Source of the DNA: Streptomyces wedmorensis
Lineage (GTDB): Bacteria > Actinomycetota > Actinomycetes > Streptomycetales > Streptomycetaceae
Assembly: GCF_000716445.1 (NCBI RefSeq)
Contig: NZ_JNWK01000017.1
Coordinates: 124,001 to 188,000 of the forward strand
DNA length: 64,000 nucleotides
Reading direction: 5' to 3'
Every line of letters starts with the position of its first letter. The first letter of the stretch is position 1. The notes below the pieces were generated by a model. That model had not been told where the DNA came from. It worked only from the letters and a program-made list of their open reading frames with translations, and did no database searches. This document shows positions 16,800 to 24,574 of the stretch, one piece after another. A program made the position numbers and the translations under genes.

Positions 16800-17578
16800 C
16801 ACTGCGCGAGCTCCGATTCCGTGAGCCACGTCCGGCCGGGGGCGCCGAGGTCCACGCCGTACTCCACTACGTGGTCCCCGCTGTCGACGAACTTCGCGGT
16901 CATCACGACCACCGGTGCCGCGGGCGGGTTCGCGGGGTCCAGCTCCAGGAGCTCCGCGTCCGCCGGCGTCAGGAGTCGGGCCGACGCCGTGTCGATCCGG
17001 CGGGTGATCGGCCGCCCCGTGGCCTGCGCGATGAGCTGGAGGGACGTTCCGCCGGACAGACGCGCGCTCTCTGCCAGCTGGGGGACGAGCTTCCCGTACT
17101 GCACCGGGATCCACGACGTGGAGTGCGCGACGATGCCGTGCCGGTCGCGGTAGACGCGGCGGCGGCGGATCACCTCCACGCCGGGCTCGATGTCCAGCAC
17201 CTGTGCCACATCGGCCGGCGCCGGGACCACGGCCGCTTCGTGGGAGTCGGATCGTTCACCCGCTCCCCAGCTCGACCCGCTACGACGGCCCCGGTCCTGA
17301 CGCTGCGCGCCGGAGGACATGGGGGCGGGACGGTCGATCACCTCGGTACCGATGCCGTGGATACCTCGGACGAGCCCGTCGGTGCGGAGCTTCCGGAGCG
17401 CCTTCTCGGCGGTCGCGGTGCTGACGCTCCACTCCTGGGAGAGGGTCTTGATGCTGGGCAGCAACTCGCCCGGCTGAAGCTGGCCGGACGTGATCAGTTC
17501 CTCGTAGTGCGCGGCAATCCGTGCGTACGGCGCCCGATGGCCGGCCTGATCCGACACCACGTCAACTCCCTTGCTCAT
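16799..17578 (-). CDS. GntR-family (HutC/UTRA) repressor of the element
   Basis: Residues ~15-85 form a GntR winged helix (YARIAAHYEELITSGQLQPGELLPSIKTL, then a recognition helix STATAEKALRKLRTDGLV). Residues ~115-255 form a UTRA ligand domain (EVIRRRRVYRDRHGIVAHSTSWIPV to RTWLTESEL). HutC-type regulators such as KorSA of pSAM2 control integrative elements in Streptomyces, and this is the likely counterpart. The ATG at 17578 is directly followed upstream by phased CCCTAGGG boxes that look like its own operator. It is divergent from the sigma/GntR fusion gene. Confidence 0.88.
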   Translation of the reverse strand: MSKGVDVVSDQAGHRAPYARIAAHYEELITSGQLQPGELLPSIKTLSQEWSVSTATAEKALRKLRTDGLVRGIHGIGTEVIDRPAPMSSGAQRQDRGRRSGSSWGAGERSDSHEAAVVPAPADVAQVLDIEPGVEVIRRRRVYRDRHGIVAHSTSWIPVQYGKLVPQLAESARLSGGTSLQLIAQATGRPITRRIDTASARLLTPADAELLELDPANPPAAPVVVMTAKFVDSGDHVVEYGVDLGAPGRTWLTESELAQ

Positions 17579-17588
17579 TGGATGCGTT

Positions 17589-17636
17589 CCCTAGCGTACC
17601 GCTTGACACCCTAGGGTGCCCTAGGGAACCTTAGGG
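17589..17636. promoter_or_regulatory. Helically phased CCCTAGGG operator array
   Basis: CCCTAGGG, CCCTAGGG and CCTTAGGG start at 17609, 17619 and 17629, exactly 10 bp apart, with a further CCCTAG at 17589. All lie on one face of the helix. A TTGACA hexamer at 17603 overlaps the array. This is the likely binding site of the divergent GntR repressor, controlling both directions. Confidence 0.7.
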
Positions 17637-17793
17637 ATGTGCCCGCCGGTCGGATCGATCGGAGGAGCACGACAGCGCCGTGCCTGGGCGCTGATCGCAC
17701 GAAAGCCCTGATCAGAAGACCAGGGCTCTCGCAGGGAGCGGCTTCCTACCGCCAAGCAGACCGCCGCTCCCCGACCCTCGAAGGGGTACTTCC

Positions 17794-18930
17794 ATGATGC
17801 ACGGAAACGAAGCGAACGCGGCCTTACGGCAGGGAAACGGTCCGTGTGGACGGCGGCTGAAGCAGGGGGAGGACATCCCACTGACGCCGGCGCAGTCCGC
17901 GCGGCTGGCGGAGCTGTACGAGGCGCACTCGGCCTCGGTGCGACGGTACGCGTTCTCGCGGCTGCGGTCGGACCGTCGGGCCATGGGCGGTGCCCATGAC
18001 CTGGCCGAGGACATCGCCCAGAACGTTTGGCTCGGCATCGCCCGGACCATCGCCAATGACGTGCTCGGCGACGAGGCCACCGACATCGAAGCGGCGCGGG
18101 GCCTGCTGTTCTTCCGGGTGAAGCAGGAGATCGGCAAGTACTTCCACGTGTCCCGCAACAACGAGCGGATCATCGACTGGACGGACCCGGTCACCTGCAA
18201 CATCTACTGCCCGCTCGTGCCGGACAGCTGCGCACTGATGGAGCTGCCCGGCTACCTGGCTGACATGGTGGCGGGGCTGCCCGACGCGGAGCGCGAGGCG
18301 CTGCTGCTGAAGCTGGACGGGCTGCACCCCTCGCTGATGGCGGAGCACCTGGAGTGCAGCGACGCGACCGCCGCCCGCTTGGTCGACGCCGCTGTGCTGC
18401 TGCTCAAGCTCGACAACCCCAGCCTGTCCGGCCCGGCGGCCATGCAGGGGGGCCTGGACGAGTGGGAGCGCATGGCGCTGGCCGAGCTGAGCGAGGTCAA
18501 GCGTGAGGCGCTGCTGCGTCTCGATGCGGAGTCCCGGCGGATCCTGCTGCTGAAGGCGCAGGGCCTGACCGTTCACGAGATCGCCAAGCGGCTTGGCGTG
18601 ACGTGGGACAAGGCGGCCGGTGCGGCCCGCTGCGTGAGCGTGCTGCGGCCGTCCACGGGCAAGAAGACCTCCGCCCCGCGCAAGACCGGGGTGCGGCGCA
18701 AGGAGTCGAAGGCCTCGCGGCTGGCCGAGACGCTGCGCCACGAGGTGGCCCGGATGCAGCCCGGCGAGCGACTGCCCCGGCGGATCGAGCTGAAGGCCCG
18801 CTACGGCGTCTCCACGTCGACCGTGGATGACGCGTGGGCGATCCTGCGGCGCGAGGGGCTGATCGAGTCCAACGGCGTCCAGGGCTACCGCGTCACGATG
18901 GACGTCTCCCGTCTGGCGGTCGCCGCGTGA
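17794..18930 (+). CDS. Sigma-70-like protein fused to a GntR-type winged helix
   Basis: The 378-residue protein starts with an ECF sigma region-2-like part (about residues 36-120: LAELYEAHSASVRRYAFSRL, EDIAQNVWLGIARTI). Two region-4-like helix-turn-helix units follow (about 157-205, LPDAEREALLLKLDGLHPSLMAEHL, and about 235-285, LDAESRRILLLKAQGLTVHEIAKRLGVT). The C-terminus (about 305-368) is a GntR winged helix (MQPGERLPRRIELKARYGVS, STVDDAWAILRREGL). It may direct transcription of the element's replication genes or act as a DNA-binding initiator. The ATG has GAAGGGG upstream, and its stop overlaps the HNH start (GTGA). Confidence 0.75.
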   Translation: MMHGNEANAALRQGNGPCGRRLKQGEDIPLTPAQSARLAELYEAHSASVRRYAFSRLRSDRRAMGGAHDLAEDIAQNVWLGIARTIANDVLGDEATDIEAARGLLFFRVKQEIGKYFHVSRNNERIIDWTDPVTCNIYCPLVPDSCALMELPGYLADMVAGLPDAEREALLLKLDGLHPSLMAEHLECSDATAARLVDAAVLLLKLDNPSLSGPAAMQGGLDEWERMALAELSEVKREALLRLDAESRRILLLKAQGLTVHEIAKRLGVTWDKAAGAARCVSVLRPSTGKKTSAPRKTGVRRKESKASRLAETLRHEVARMQPGERLPRRIELKARYGVSTSTVDDAWAILRREGLIESNGVQGYRVTMDVSRLAVAA

Positions 18931-19484
18931 GCCTGCACGCCCGCCCTCACCTCAGTGCTGCCCGTCGTCGCAGCCGCAAGGCGCAACTCGCGGCCCGTGA
19001 CGGCTGGCGGTGCGTCTACTGCCGGCACCGCTTCCGGGACCTGCGGGAGGCGACGATGGACCACGTCGTGCCGATCTCGCTCTACCGGACCTGGTCCGCG
19101 AACGCCCTCGTGCTCGCCTGCCAGCCCTGCAACCACATCAAGGCCGACCGACTGTTCCTGTCGCTCGCGCTGCTGCTGGTCTGGTCGACCGACACCGCGT
19201 CCAACGGTGTTCAGTCGACCGGCGACCCGACCGACCCGACGCCCCCGGAGTCCGACCCGTCGGCCGACCCGGAGCCGATCGAGTTGGGCCCGGACGGGGT
19301 CGACTGGCTGATGCTCTCGCGGATCGTTCACGCCCGTTCATCGGCCGCACGGTCTACCCCTGACCGGGCAAAGCAGCATGAACCGGCCGAGCGTCGCGTA
19401 CGGGTCGGCCGACTCGACCACCGGCGGCGTACGGCCCGGATGAACACCTGTGAGCAGTCGACCGATCGAGGGGTGAGCGCGTGA
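18927..19484 (+). CDS. HNH endonuclease
   Basis: The 185-residue protein has the HNH zinc/metal fold: CVYC, then MDHVVPISLYRTWSANALVLACQPCNHIKADR, giving the CxxC...DHVxP...N...CxxCN...K pattern with the catalytic His in DHVVP. The C-terminal ~80 residues are Pro/Asp-rich and basic, probably disordered. The GTG at 18927 overlaps the preceding stop, and its own stop overlaps the next GTG, so translation is coupled to both neighbours. In small mobile elements such nucleases can nick or cleave DNA for replication or packaging; the role here is inferred from context only. Confidence 0.88.
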   Translation: MSLHARPHLSAARRRSRKAQLAARDGWRCVYCRHRFRDLREATMDHVVPISLYRTWSANALVLACQPCNHIKADRLFLSLALLLVWSTDTASNGVQSTGDPTDPTPPESDPSADPEPIELGPDGVDWLMLSRIVHARSSAARSTPDRAKQHEPAERRVRVGRLDHRRRTARMNTCEQSTDRGVSA

Positions 19485-21115
19485 ACAGCACCACCAAGCC
19501 GGTGAACGGAACCGCCCGACCGATCGACCCTGACCGGCCGACCGGCCCGGCGCCCGTGAACACCGGAAGGGGGACCGTGAACAAGCGCCCGCCGGCCGAT
19601 GACGGCGGGAAGAAGCCGTCAGCCGCCGTGCGGCTCGTGCAGCTGGCCCGCGAGCGGTACCGGTTCGTCATGTCGACCGACGGACGGCCCTACGCGGTCG
19701 CGATCGACGGCCCGAACATCGCCCTACCCCTGCGCGGCCGGTCCGGCGTGCGGCAGCGCCTGGCCCGCCTGTACGCCGACACCTTCGAGGGCGACGTTGC
19801 GTCGCAGTCCGCGCTCGCGGACGCCATGACCGTGCTGGAGGGCATCGCCGAGGACAACGACCCGGTGCCGGTGCACCTGCGGGTCGGGCACGACGAGGCC
19901 GGAACCCTGGTGGTCGACCTCGGCACCGCCGACGGCCGCGCGGTGACCGTGTCGGCCGGCGGCTGGGAGATCGTGGAGCGTTCCCCGGTCCTCTTCCGCC
20001 GCTCCGGGGCCATGGCGCCGATGCCGACCCCGATCCTGGTCGGCGACGGGCTCGCGATGTTCTACGGGTTGCTGAACATGGACGAGTCCTCGTTCCGGCG
20101 GCTGGTGGCGTGGACGATCGCCGCGTGGATCCCGACGATCCCGCACCCGGTGCTCACGCTGAAGGGCGAGCAGGGCACGGCCAAGTCGAAGACCGCGCAG
20201 ATGGTCGTCAACCTGGTCGACCCCTCCCCGGCCGCGAAGCGCTCCCAGCCGCGGGACGCCAAGGCGTGGTCCACGCAGGCGTTCAACTCCTGGGCCCTGT
20301 GTCTGGACAACGTCTCCGTGCTGCCGCAGTGGCTCTCCGACACCCTGTGCAAGGCCGTGACCGGCGACGGGATCGTGGACCGGGCCCTCTACACCGACGA
20401 CGACGTTGTGGTCCTCTCCTTCCGGCGGGTGCTCGCGATGACGACGATCGACGCCGGAGCTCTCGCCGGGGACCTCGCCGAACGGCTGCTGCTCCTCGAC
20501 CTCGAACTGATCGACGACAGCAAGCGCCGCTCGGAGGAGGAGCTGGACACCGCCTTCGCGGCTGTGCGCCCGGCCGTCCTCGGCTCGCTCTTCGACCTCC
20601 TCGCAGCCGTGCTCGTCGTGCTGCCGGGCGTGAAGCTGGAGACCATGCCGCGCATGGCCGACTTCGCCCGCGTGCTCGCCGCGGTCGACCAGGTCATGGA
20701 GTGGAACACCCTGGACGACTACCTCGCCGCGTCCGCGAACGTCGCCGGAGACGCCCTGGAGGGCGACCCGTTCGGCTCCGCGCTCGCCGCCCTGGTCGAA
20801 CGGTGCGGGACGTGGACCGGGACCGCAGCCCAACTCTTGGAGCAGGTCCCGCCGCCGGGCGGCATCCGGCCGCCCACGTGGCCCAAGGACGCCACCCGCG
20901 CCGGCGGGAAGGTCAAGCGCCTCGCCCCGCTCCTGCGGTCGATCGGCATCACCGTGGACGACACGCAACGCAGCCAGGACCGGCACCGCAGCCGACTCCT
21001 CGTCCTGACCCGGACCGACCTCCCCGAAGAGACAGCGTCCACACCGGACCAGGGGCCCCTGTGGCCGGACGTGACCCCGATCGGACAGGGCCGCAGGGCC
21101 CCCGACCTGGACTGA
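19481..21115 (+). CDS. Replication-helicase-like P-loop ATPase
   Basis: The 544-residue protein has a Walker A motif GEQGTAKSKT at about residues 229-238 and a Walker B-like ALCLDNVS at about 272-279, followed by a sensor-like loop (VVVLSFRRVLAMTTIDAGA). The N-terminal ~200 residues contain a beta-rich part (VPVHLRVGHDEAGTLVVDL) and could be a primase-like or DNA-binding region. The layout resembles P4-type and plasmid primase-helicases rather than RepSA-type rolling-circle initiators. It is coupled to the HNH gene by a GTGA overlap. GCGTCCGC repeats directly follow it and may be its binding sites. Confidence 0.75.
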   Translation: MNSTTKPVNGTARPIDPDRPTGPAPVNTGRGTVNKRPPADDGGKKPSAAVRLVQLARERYRFVMSTDGRPYAVAIDGPNIALPLRGRSGVRQRLARLYADTFEGDVASQSALADAMTVLEGIAEDNDPVPVHLRVGHDEAGTLVVDLGTADGRAVTVSAGGWEIVERSPVLFRRSGAMAPMPTPILVGDGLAMFYGLLNMDESSFRRLVAWTIAAWIPTIPHPVLTLKGEQGTAKSKTAQMVVNLVDPSPAAKRSQPRDAKAWSTQAFNSWALCLDNVSVLPQWLSDTLCKAVTGDGIVDRALYTDDDVVVLSFRRVLAMTTIDAGALAGDLAERLLLLDLELIDDSKRRSEEELDTAFAAVRPAVLGSLFDLLAAVLVVLPGVKLETMPRMADFARVLAAVDQVMEWNTLDDYLAASANVAGDALEGDPFGSALAALVERCGTWTGTAAQLLEQVPPPGGIRPPTWPKDATRAGGKVKRLAPLLRSIGITVDDTQRSQDRHRSRLLVLTRTDLPEETASTPDQGPLWPDVTPIGQGRRAPDLD

Positions 21116-21163
21116 CGAGCCGGACCGGGCCGCACACCAGCGGCCCGGACACGGCAGGAAGCT

Positions 21164-21272
21164 GCGGACGCTACGGCCGTCCAGCGTCCACAGCGTCCGC
21201 CCTAGCGTCCGCATCTCTCACCGCCTCTGAGCTGCACGATCGGCAGGGTTCGGACGCTGCGAGGCTGCGGAC
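21164..21272. repeat. GCGTCCGC repeats downstream of the ATPase gene
   Basis: Copies occur at 21164, 21193 and 21205 with near-copies at 21184, 21250 and 21265, in both orientations and directly after the ATPase gene. The same motif lies at the left end of the element. A replication origin or regulatory array is the likely role. Confidence 0.65.
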
Positions 21273-21356
21273 ACTGCGATACAGCCACTCTCTTGGACGG
21301 CCACCGGCATCACTCCCACCCCGCCCCGCGACGGACACGAGGAGCCACCAACTCTC

Positions 21357-21581
21357 ATGGCCAACAAGCCGATCGAGACCCTGCGTGCCGGACTCCCGGA
21401 CCGCTACCTCACCCCCGAGGACATCGCCGCGATGTTCTCCGTCCCCATCGAGACCATCTACCACTGGCGCAAGCAGCGCACCGGCCCGCCCGGCTTCCGC
21501 GTCGGCCGCCATGTCCGCTACGACCCCGCCGCCGTCCGCACCTGGGTCCAGCACCAGGAAGCCAACGACACCGCCGCCTGA
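21357..21581 (+). CDS. xis: AlpA/MerR-type excisionase
   Basis: The 74-residue protein is a single winged helix-turn-helix: YLTPEDIAAMFSVPIETIYHWRKQ, then GPPGFRVGRHVRYDPAAVRTWVQ. This is the standard form of recombination directionality factors and excisionases next to actinobacterial tyrosine integrases. The ATG at 21357 follows a weak purine stretch. It lies 400 bases before the integrase, separated by a repeat-rich region rather than overlapping it as in pSAM2-like elements. Confidence 0.88.
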   Translation: MANKPIETLRAGLPDRYLTPEDIAAMFSVPIETIYHWRKQRTGPPGFRVGRHVRYDPAAVRTWVQHQEANDTAA

Positions 21582-21593
21582 CCGGCCGGCCGA

Positions 21594-21984
21594 GCGGGAG
21601 GTAGAGCCCCTCCCCGCTACCCGTGACGGCGTCACACCCCCGTCACGCCCCACCGTCACACCCCCGCCCATGCCACTCAGGTAGAGGGAGCCCTTTACCC
21701 CGGTAGAGGGGGCGGTAAGGGCCGCTGACCTGCGAGGTAAGGCGGGTAAAGGGGGCCCGTCACACCCCCGTCACGGACAGGGAGGCGCCAGGGAGGCAGG
21801 GAGAACTCCCTGACCGCCTCCCTGGCCCGCCTCCCTGCCGGTGACCTGCGCAGAACCCCATCAAGGGAGGCAGGGAGGCAACCTCCCCAGCCGCCCCGAA
21901 ACCCCTCCACAGCCGCTTCCACGGCACCCCCATGCCTCCCTCCCTGAGGGCAGGCATGCCACCAACCGAGAGGACGCAGCCCTT
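21594..21984. repeat. Repeat-rich region between excisionase and integrase
   Basis: It contains three copies of CGTCACACCCCC-type sequence, GGTAGAGGG/GGTAAAGGG variants in both orientations, many GGGAGGCAGGGAG units, and two TGACCTGCG motifs (21726, 21842). I see no convincing gene. It probably controls integrase expression and may include integrase arm sites. Confidence 0.6.
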
Positions 21985-23223
21985 ATGGCTGGCCACATCC
22001 AGGACCGCTGGTTCAAGACCGAGAAGGACGCAGAGGGCAAGTCCCACCTGGCCAAGACGGACCGCTACGGACTCGGGCTCCGCTACCGCGCCCGCTACAT
22101 CGGCCCCGACGGCACCGAGAAGTCCAAGAGCTTCCCCGACAAGCAGAAGCGCCTCGCCGCGCAGTGGCTCGCCCACATCGAGGCCGACATGTCCCGGGGG
22201 CAGTACGTCGACCCGCGAGCGAGCCGGGTCACCTTCCAGCAGTACGCCGAGAAGTGGCTCCGCACCCACCAGGCGGACCCGAACACCGGCTTCTCCATGG
22301 AGTCGCAGCTCAAGCTCCACGCCTTCCCGTACATCGGGTCCAGGCCACTCGGTTCGTTCAGGCCGGAGCACATCCGGGACTGGCTCACCCAGCTGGCGGC
22401 CGCCAGGGTGGTCGGCTCGTACGCCCGGGTCATCTACTCCAACGTCCGGCTCGTGCTGAACGCGGCCGTGGACGACGGGCACCTGACCAAGAACCCCTGC
22501 GCCGCGAGGTCGGTGAAGGCGCCAGCCGTAGAGGAGAAGCGGGTGACGCCGTGGACCCCGGAGCGCGTGTTCGCCGTTCGGGCCGCGCTCCCTGAGCGGT
22601 TCCAGGCGATGGTCGACGCCGGGGCGGGGTGCGGGATGCGGCAGGGCGAGATCCTTGGTCTCGCCGTGGATGCGGTCGACTTCACGTCGGACACGGTGCA
22701 CGTCGTACGGCAGCTCAAGCTCAGCCGCGGCAAGCCGGTATTCGCGCCGCCGAAGGGCGGGAAGCTTCGGGACGTGCCGCTGGCGGCACCCGTCGCCGAT
22801 GCGCTGCGGCTGCACATGAAGCGCTTCCCGCCGGTGGACATCACGCTGCCGTGGATGGTCCAGGGCGGAGAGCCGGTCACTCACCGGCTGCTCTTCACAG
22901 CTCCTCTGGGCAACCACGTTTGGCGAGGCATGTTCAACTCCGACCAGTGGAAGCCCGCCCTCGCGGCGGCCGGCGTCATCCGGGAGCGCAAGGAGGACGA
23001 GGAGACGTACGCGGCAGCGCGCGAGCACGGGATGCACGCACTCCGGCACTTCTACGCATCGGTGCTTCTGGATGCTGGGGAGAACATCAAGGCCCTGGCG
23101 GAGTACCTCGGACACTCCGACCCCGGGCTGACGCTGCGGGTGTACGCCCACCTCATGCCGAGTAGCCGGGAGCGCACCCGGAGCGCGATCGCGTCGGCCT
23201 ACGGGCCAGCAAACATGGCCTGA
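21985..23223 (+). CDS. int: Tyrosine integrase
   Basis: The 412-residue phage-type integrase catalyses site-specific recombination between att sites. An N-terminal arm-binding domain (about residues 25-75) and a SAM-like core-binding domain (about 80-170) precede the catalytic domain. The catalytic residues are visible: Arg219 (CGMRQGEILG), His351-xx-Arg354 (MHALRHFY), His377 (LGHSDPG) and the nucleophile Tyr387 (LRVYAHLM). The ATG at 21985 has GAGAGGA upstream; longer upstream readings are repeat sequence. Its target is inferred to be the 3' end of the mutase gene, which is unusual among actinobacterial integrases that mostly use tRNA genes. Confidence 0.95.
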   Translation: MAGHIQDRWFKTEKDAEGKSHLAKTDRYGLGLRYRARYIGPDGTEKSKSFPDKQKRLAAQWLAHIEADMSRGQYVDPRASRVTFQQYAEKWLRTHQADPNTGFSMESQLKLHAFPYIGSRPLGSFRPEHIRDWLTQLAAARVVGSYARVIYSNVRLVLNAAVDDGHLTKNPCAARSVKAPAVEEKRVTPWTPERVFAVRAALPERFQAMVDAGAGCGMRQGEILGLAVDAVDFTSDTVHVVRQLKLSRGKPVFAPPKGGKLRDVPLAAPVADALRLHMKRFPPVDITLPWMVQGGEPVTHRLLFTAPLGNHVWRGMFNSDQWKPALAAAGVIRERKEDEETYAAAREHGMHALRHFYASVLLDAGENIKALAEYLGHSDPGLTLRVYAHLMPSSRERTRSAIASAYGPANMA

Positions 23224-23256
23224 CCTGCGGAGACACCCTTATCGACATCTCGTGCT

Positions 23257-23298
23257 TGTTAGGCTCAACCGTGAAGAAGGTTGTTCGCGAGCCTAACA
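23257..23298. repeat. Inverted repeat downstream of int
   Basis: TGTTAGGCTC and GAGCCTAACA form a perfect 10-bp inverted repeat around an inner AACC/GGTT. It lies just after the integrase stop (which overlaps TGACCTGCGG at 23221) and could be its terminator or part of the regulatory array before fic. Confidence 0.6.
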
Positions 23299-23334
23299 TG
23301 CACGACTTGCTCAGCGCTGGGGAGTGCCACGAAT

Positions 23335-23472
23335 CTGTTCGGAACAGTTTCCTGGACTCAGGCCAAACAACTTCTCCAGGTTGTTCGGAACAGTTTCCTA
23401 GACTCAGACCGAACAACTTCTGAGATTTGTTCGGTACGGTTTCCTAGCTCTGGACCGAACAAAATTGGGGTG
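23335..23472 (+). repeat. Three 46-bp tandem repeats with internal dyads before fic
   Basis: Left half-sites TTGTTCGG (first copy CTGTTCGG) start at 23335, 23381 and 23427; right half-sites CCGAACAA (first copy CCAAACAA) start at 23363, 23409 and 23455. The period is exactly 46 bp and the half-sites are 20 bases apart in every copy. The last right half ends two bases before the proposed TTG start of the Fic gene. Confidence 0.85.
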
Positions 23473-24484
23473 GATCTTGGGCAGGCCATCACGAGCAAGC
23501 GTCTACCAAGGCATGGACGAGGCGATTCGCGAGCTACGCGAACGCTTCGGGGGACTGCCAACCCCTGCCGAGGCCGAGGACATCTGGGCTGACCTGTGGC
23601 ACGAGGAAGCCCACAACAGCACCGCGCTGGAAGGCAACACGCTTGTCCTTCGAGAGGTGGCCAAGCTCCTCGAGGACGGGAAGGCTGTTGGTGCCAAACC
23701 GCTGCGCGACTACATGGAGGTTCGGGGCTACGGCGACGCAGCCAAGTGGGTCTACGGCCAAGCCCTAGAACCTGGCGACTGGAGCGACGGATCGATCATC
23801 AGCGTTCACGAGGTCCGCAATATCCACCACGTACTGATGACGCCCGTCTGGACTGTGGAGCCACATCCCGACGCCTCCGACTACGAGGGTCCCGGCAACT
23901 TCCGACAGCACGAGATCGCTGCCTTCAGCGAGGGCATGAAGCCGCCCTCCTGGACTGACGTGGACCACCTCATAAGGACCTGGGTTGATGAAGCGGAGGG
24001 GCTCCGCACACCCGATGGCGAGGAGTCTGTACCCGAGAAGCTCGCCAGGCTGCACAACCGGTTCGAGCAGATCCACCCCTTCCTAGACGGAAACGGACGC
24101 ACGGGCCGCCTAGTACTCAATCTCTTGCTCGGCCGGCTGGGCTACCCACCTGCGATCATCTACAAGCGGGATCGCGAGAAGTACTTGAAGGCAATGCACA
24201 AGGCAGACAAGGGCGAGTACGGCCCGCTGGCCGAACTGATCGCCCGCAGCGTTACGACCAACCTTTACCGCTTCGTCCTGCCAGCCGTCGCGGGGCCGGT
24301 CAAGCTCGTCCCACTCGCAGCGTTGGCCACCGCCGAGATCTCGGAGAACGCACTGCGCGTCGCGGCCATCCGCGGCAGGCTCAAGGCCGTCAAGGCCGAG
24401 GACGGTTCCTGGCGCAGCAGCCGAAACTGGCTAGAGCAGTACCAGGAGTCGAAGTACCAGCGGGGCCCGAAGAACAGCGGCTAA
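23465..24484 (+). CDS. Fic-domain AMP transferase (self-inhibited class II)
   Basis: Fic enzymes transfer AMP, or another nucleotide part, to protein hydroxyl groups. The catalytic motif HPFLDGNGRTGR is intact with His204. An inhibitory motif of the form [S/T]xxxE[G/N] is present near the N-terminus (STALEGN, Glu56), placing it in the class whose own N-terminal helix blocks ATP binding. A C-terminal ~70-residue extension may be a winged helix. The start is uncertain: TTG at 23465 keeps the inhibitory helix fully intact, while ATG at 23513 is a weaker alternative. It sits between int and the right attachment site, a cargo slot, and may be a defence or maintenance toxin. Confidence 0.88.
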   Translation: MGWILGRPSRASVYQGMDEAIRELRERFGGLPTPAEAEDIWADLWHEEAHNSTALEGNTLVLREVAKLLEDGKAVGAKPLRDYMEVRGYGDAAKWVYGQALEPGDWSDGSIISVHEVRNIHHVLMTPVWTVEPHPDASDYEGPGNFRQHEIAAFSEGMKPPSWTDVDHLIRTWVDEAEGLRTPDGEESVPEKLARLHNRFEQIHPFLDGNGRTGRLVLNLLLGRLGYPPAIIYKRDREKYLKAMHKADKGEYGPLAELIARSVTTNLYRFVLPAVAGPVKLVPLAALATAEISENALRVAAIRGRLKAVKAEDGSWRSSRNWLEQYQESKYQRGPKNSG

Positions 24485-24523
24485 TCGCCTGACGGCCCAC
24501 ACACGGCCCACAGACACGAGCAA

Positions 24524-24558
24524 GGCCCCCACTCGCGGAGAAACCGCAGGTGGGGGCC
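24524..24558 (-). terminator. Element-supplied terminator of the mutase gene
   Basis: GGCCCCCAC / GTGGGGGCC with inner GCGG/CCGC pairing lies directly after the mutase stop codon on the minus strand. It comes from the element and replaces the chromosomal terminator, now displaced to 11289. Confidence 0.75.
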
Positions 24559-24574
24559 ATGATCGTGGCTAGAA

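Noticed and set aside
23335..23472. Possible CRISPR array
   Set aside because: The 46-bp units follow each other without unique spacers and no cas gene is present, so it is a plain tandem repeat.
23335..24484. ToxIN-type (type III) toxin-antitoxin system
   Set aside because: The repeats resemble that layout, but the protein is a Fic enzyme, not a ToxN/AbiQ endoribonuclease. I keep only an open question about an RNA role.
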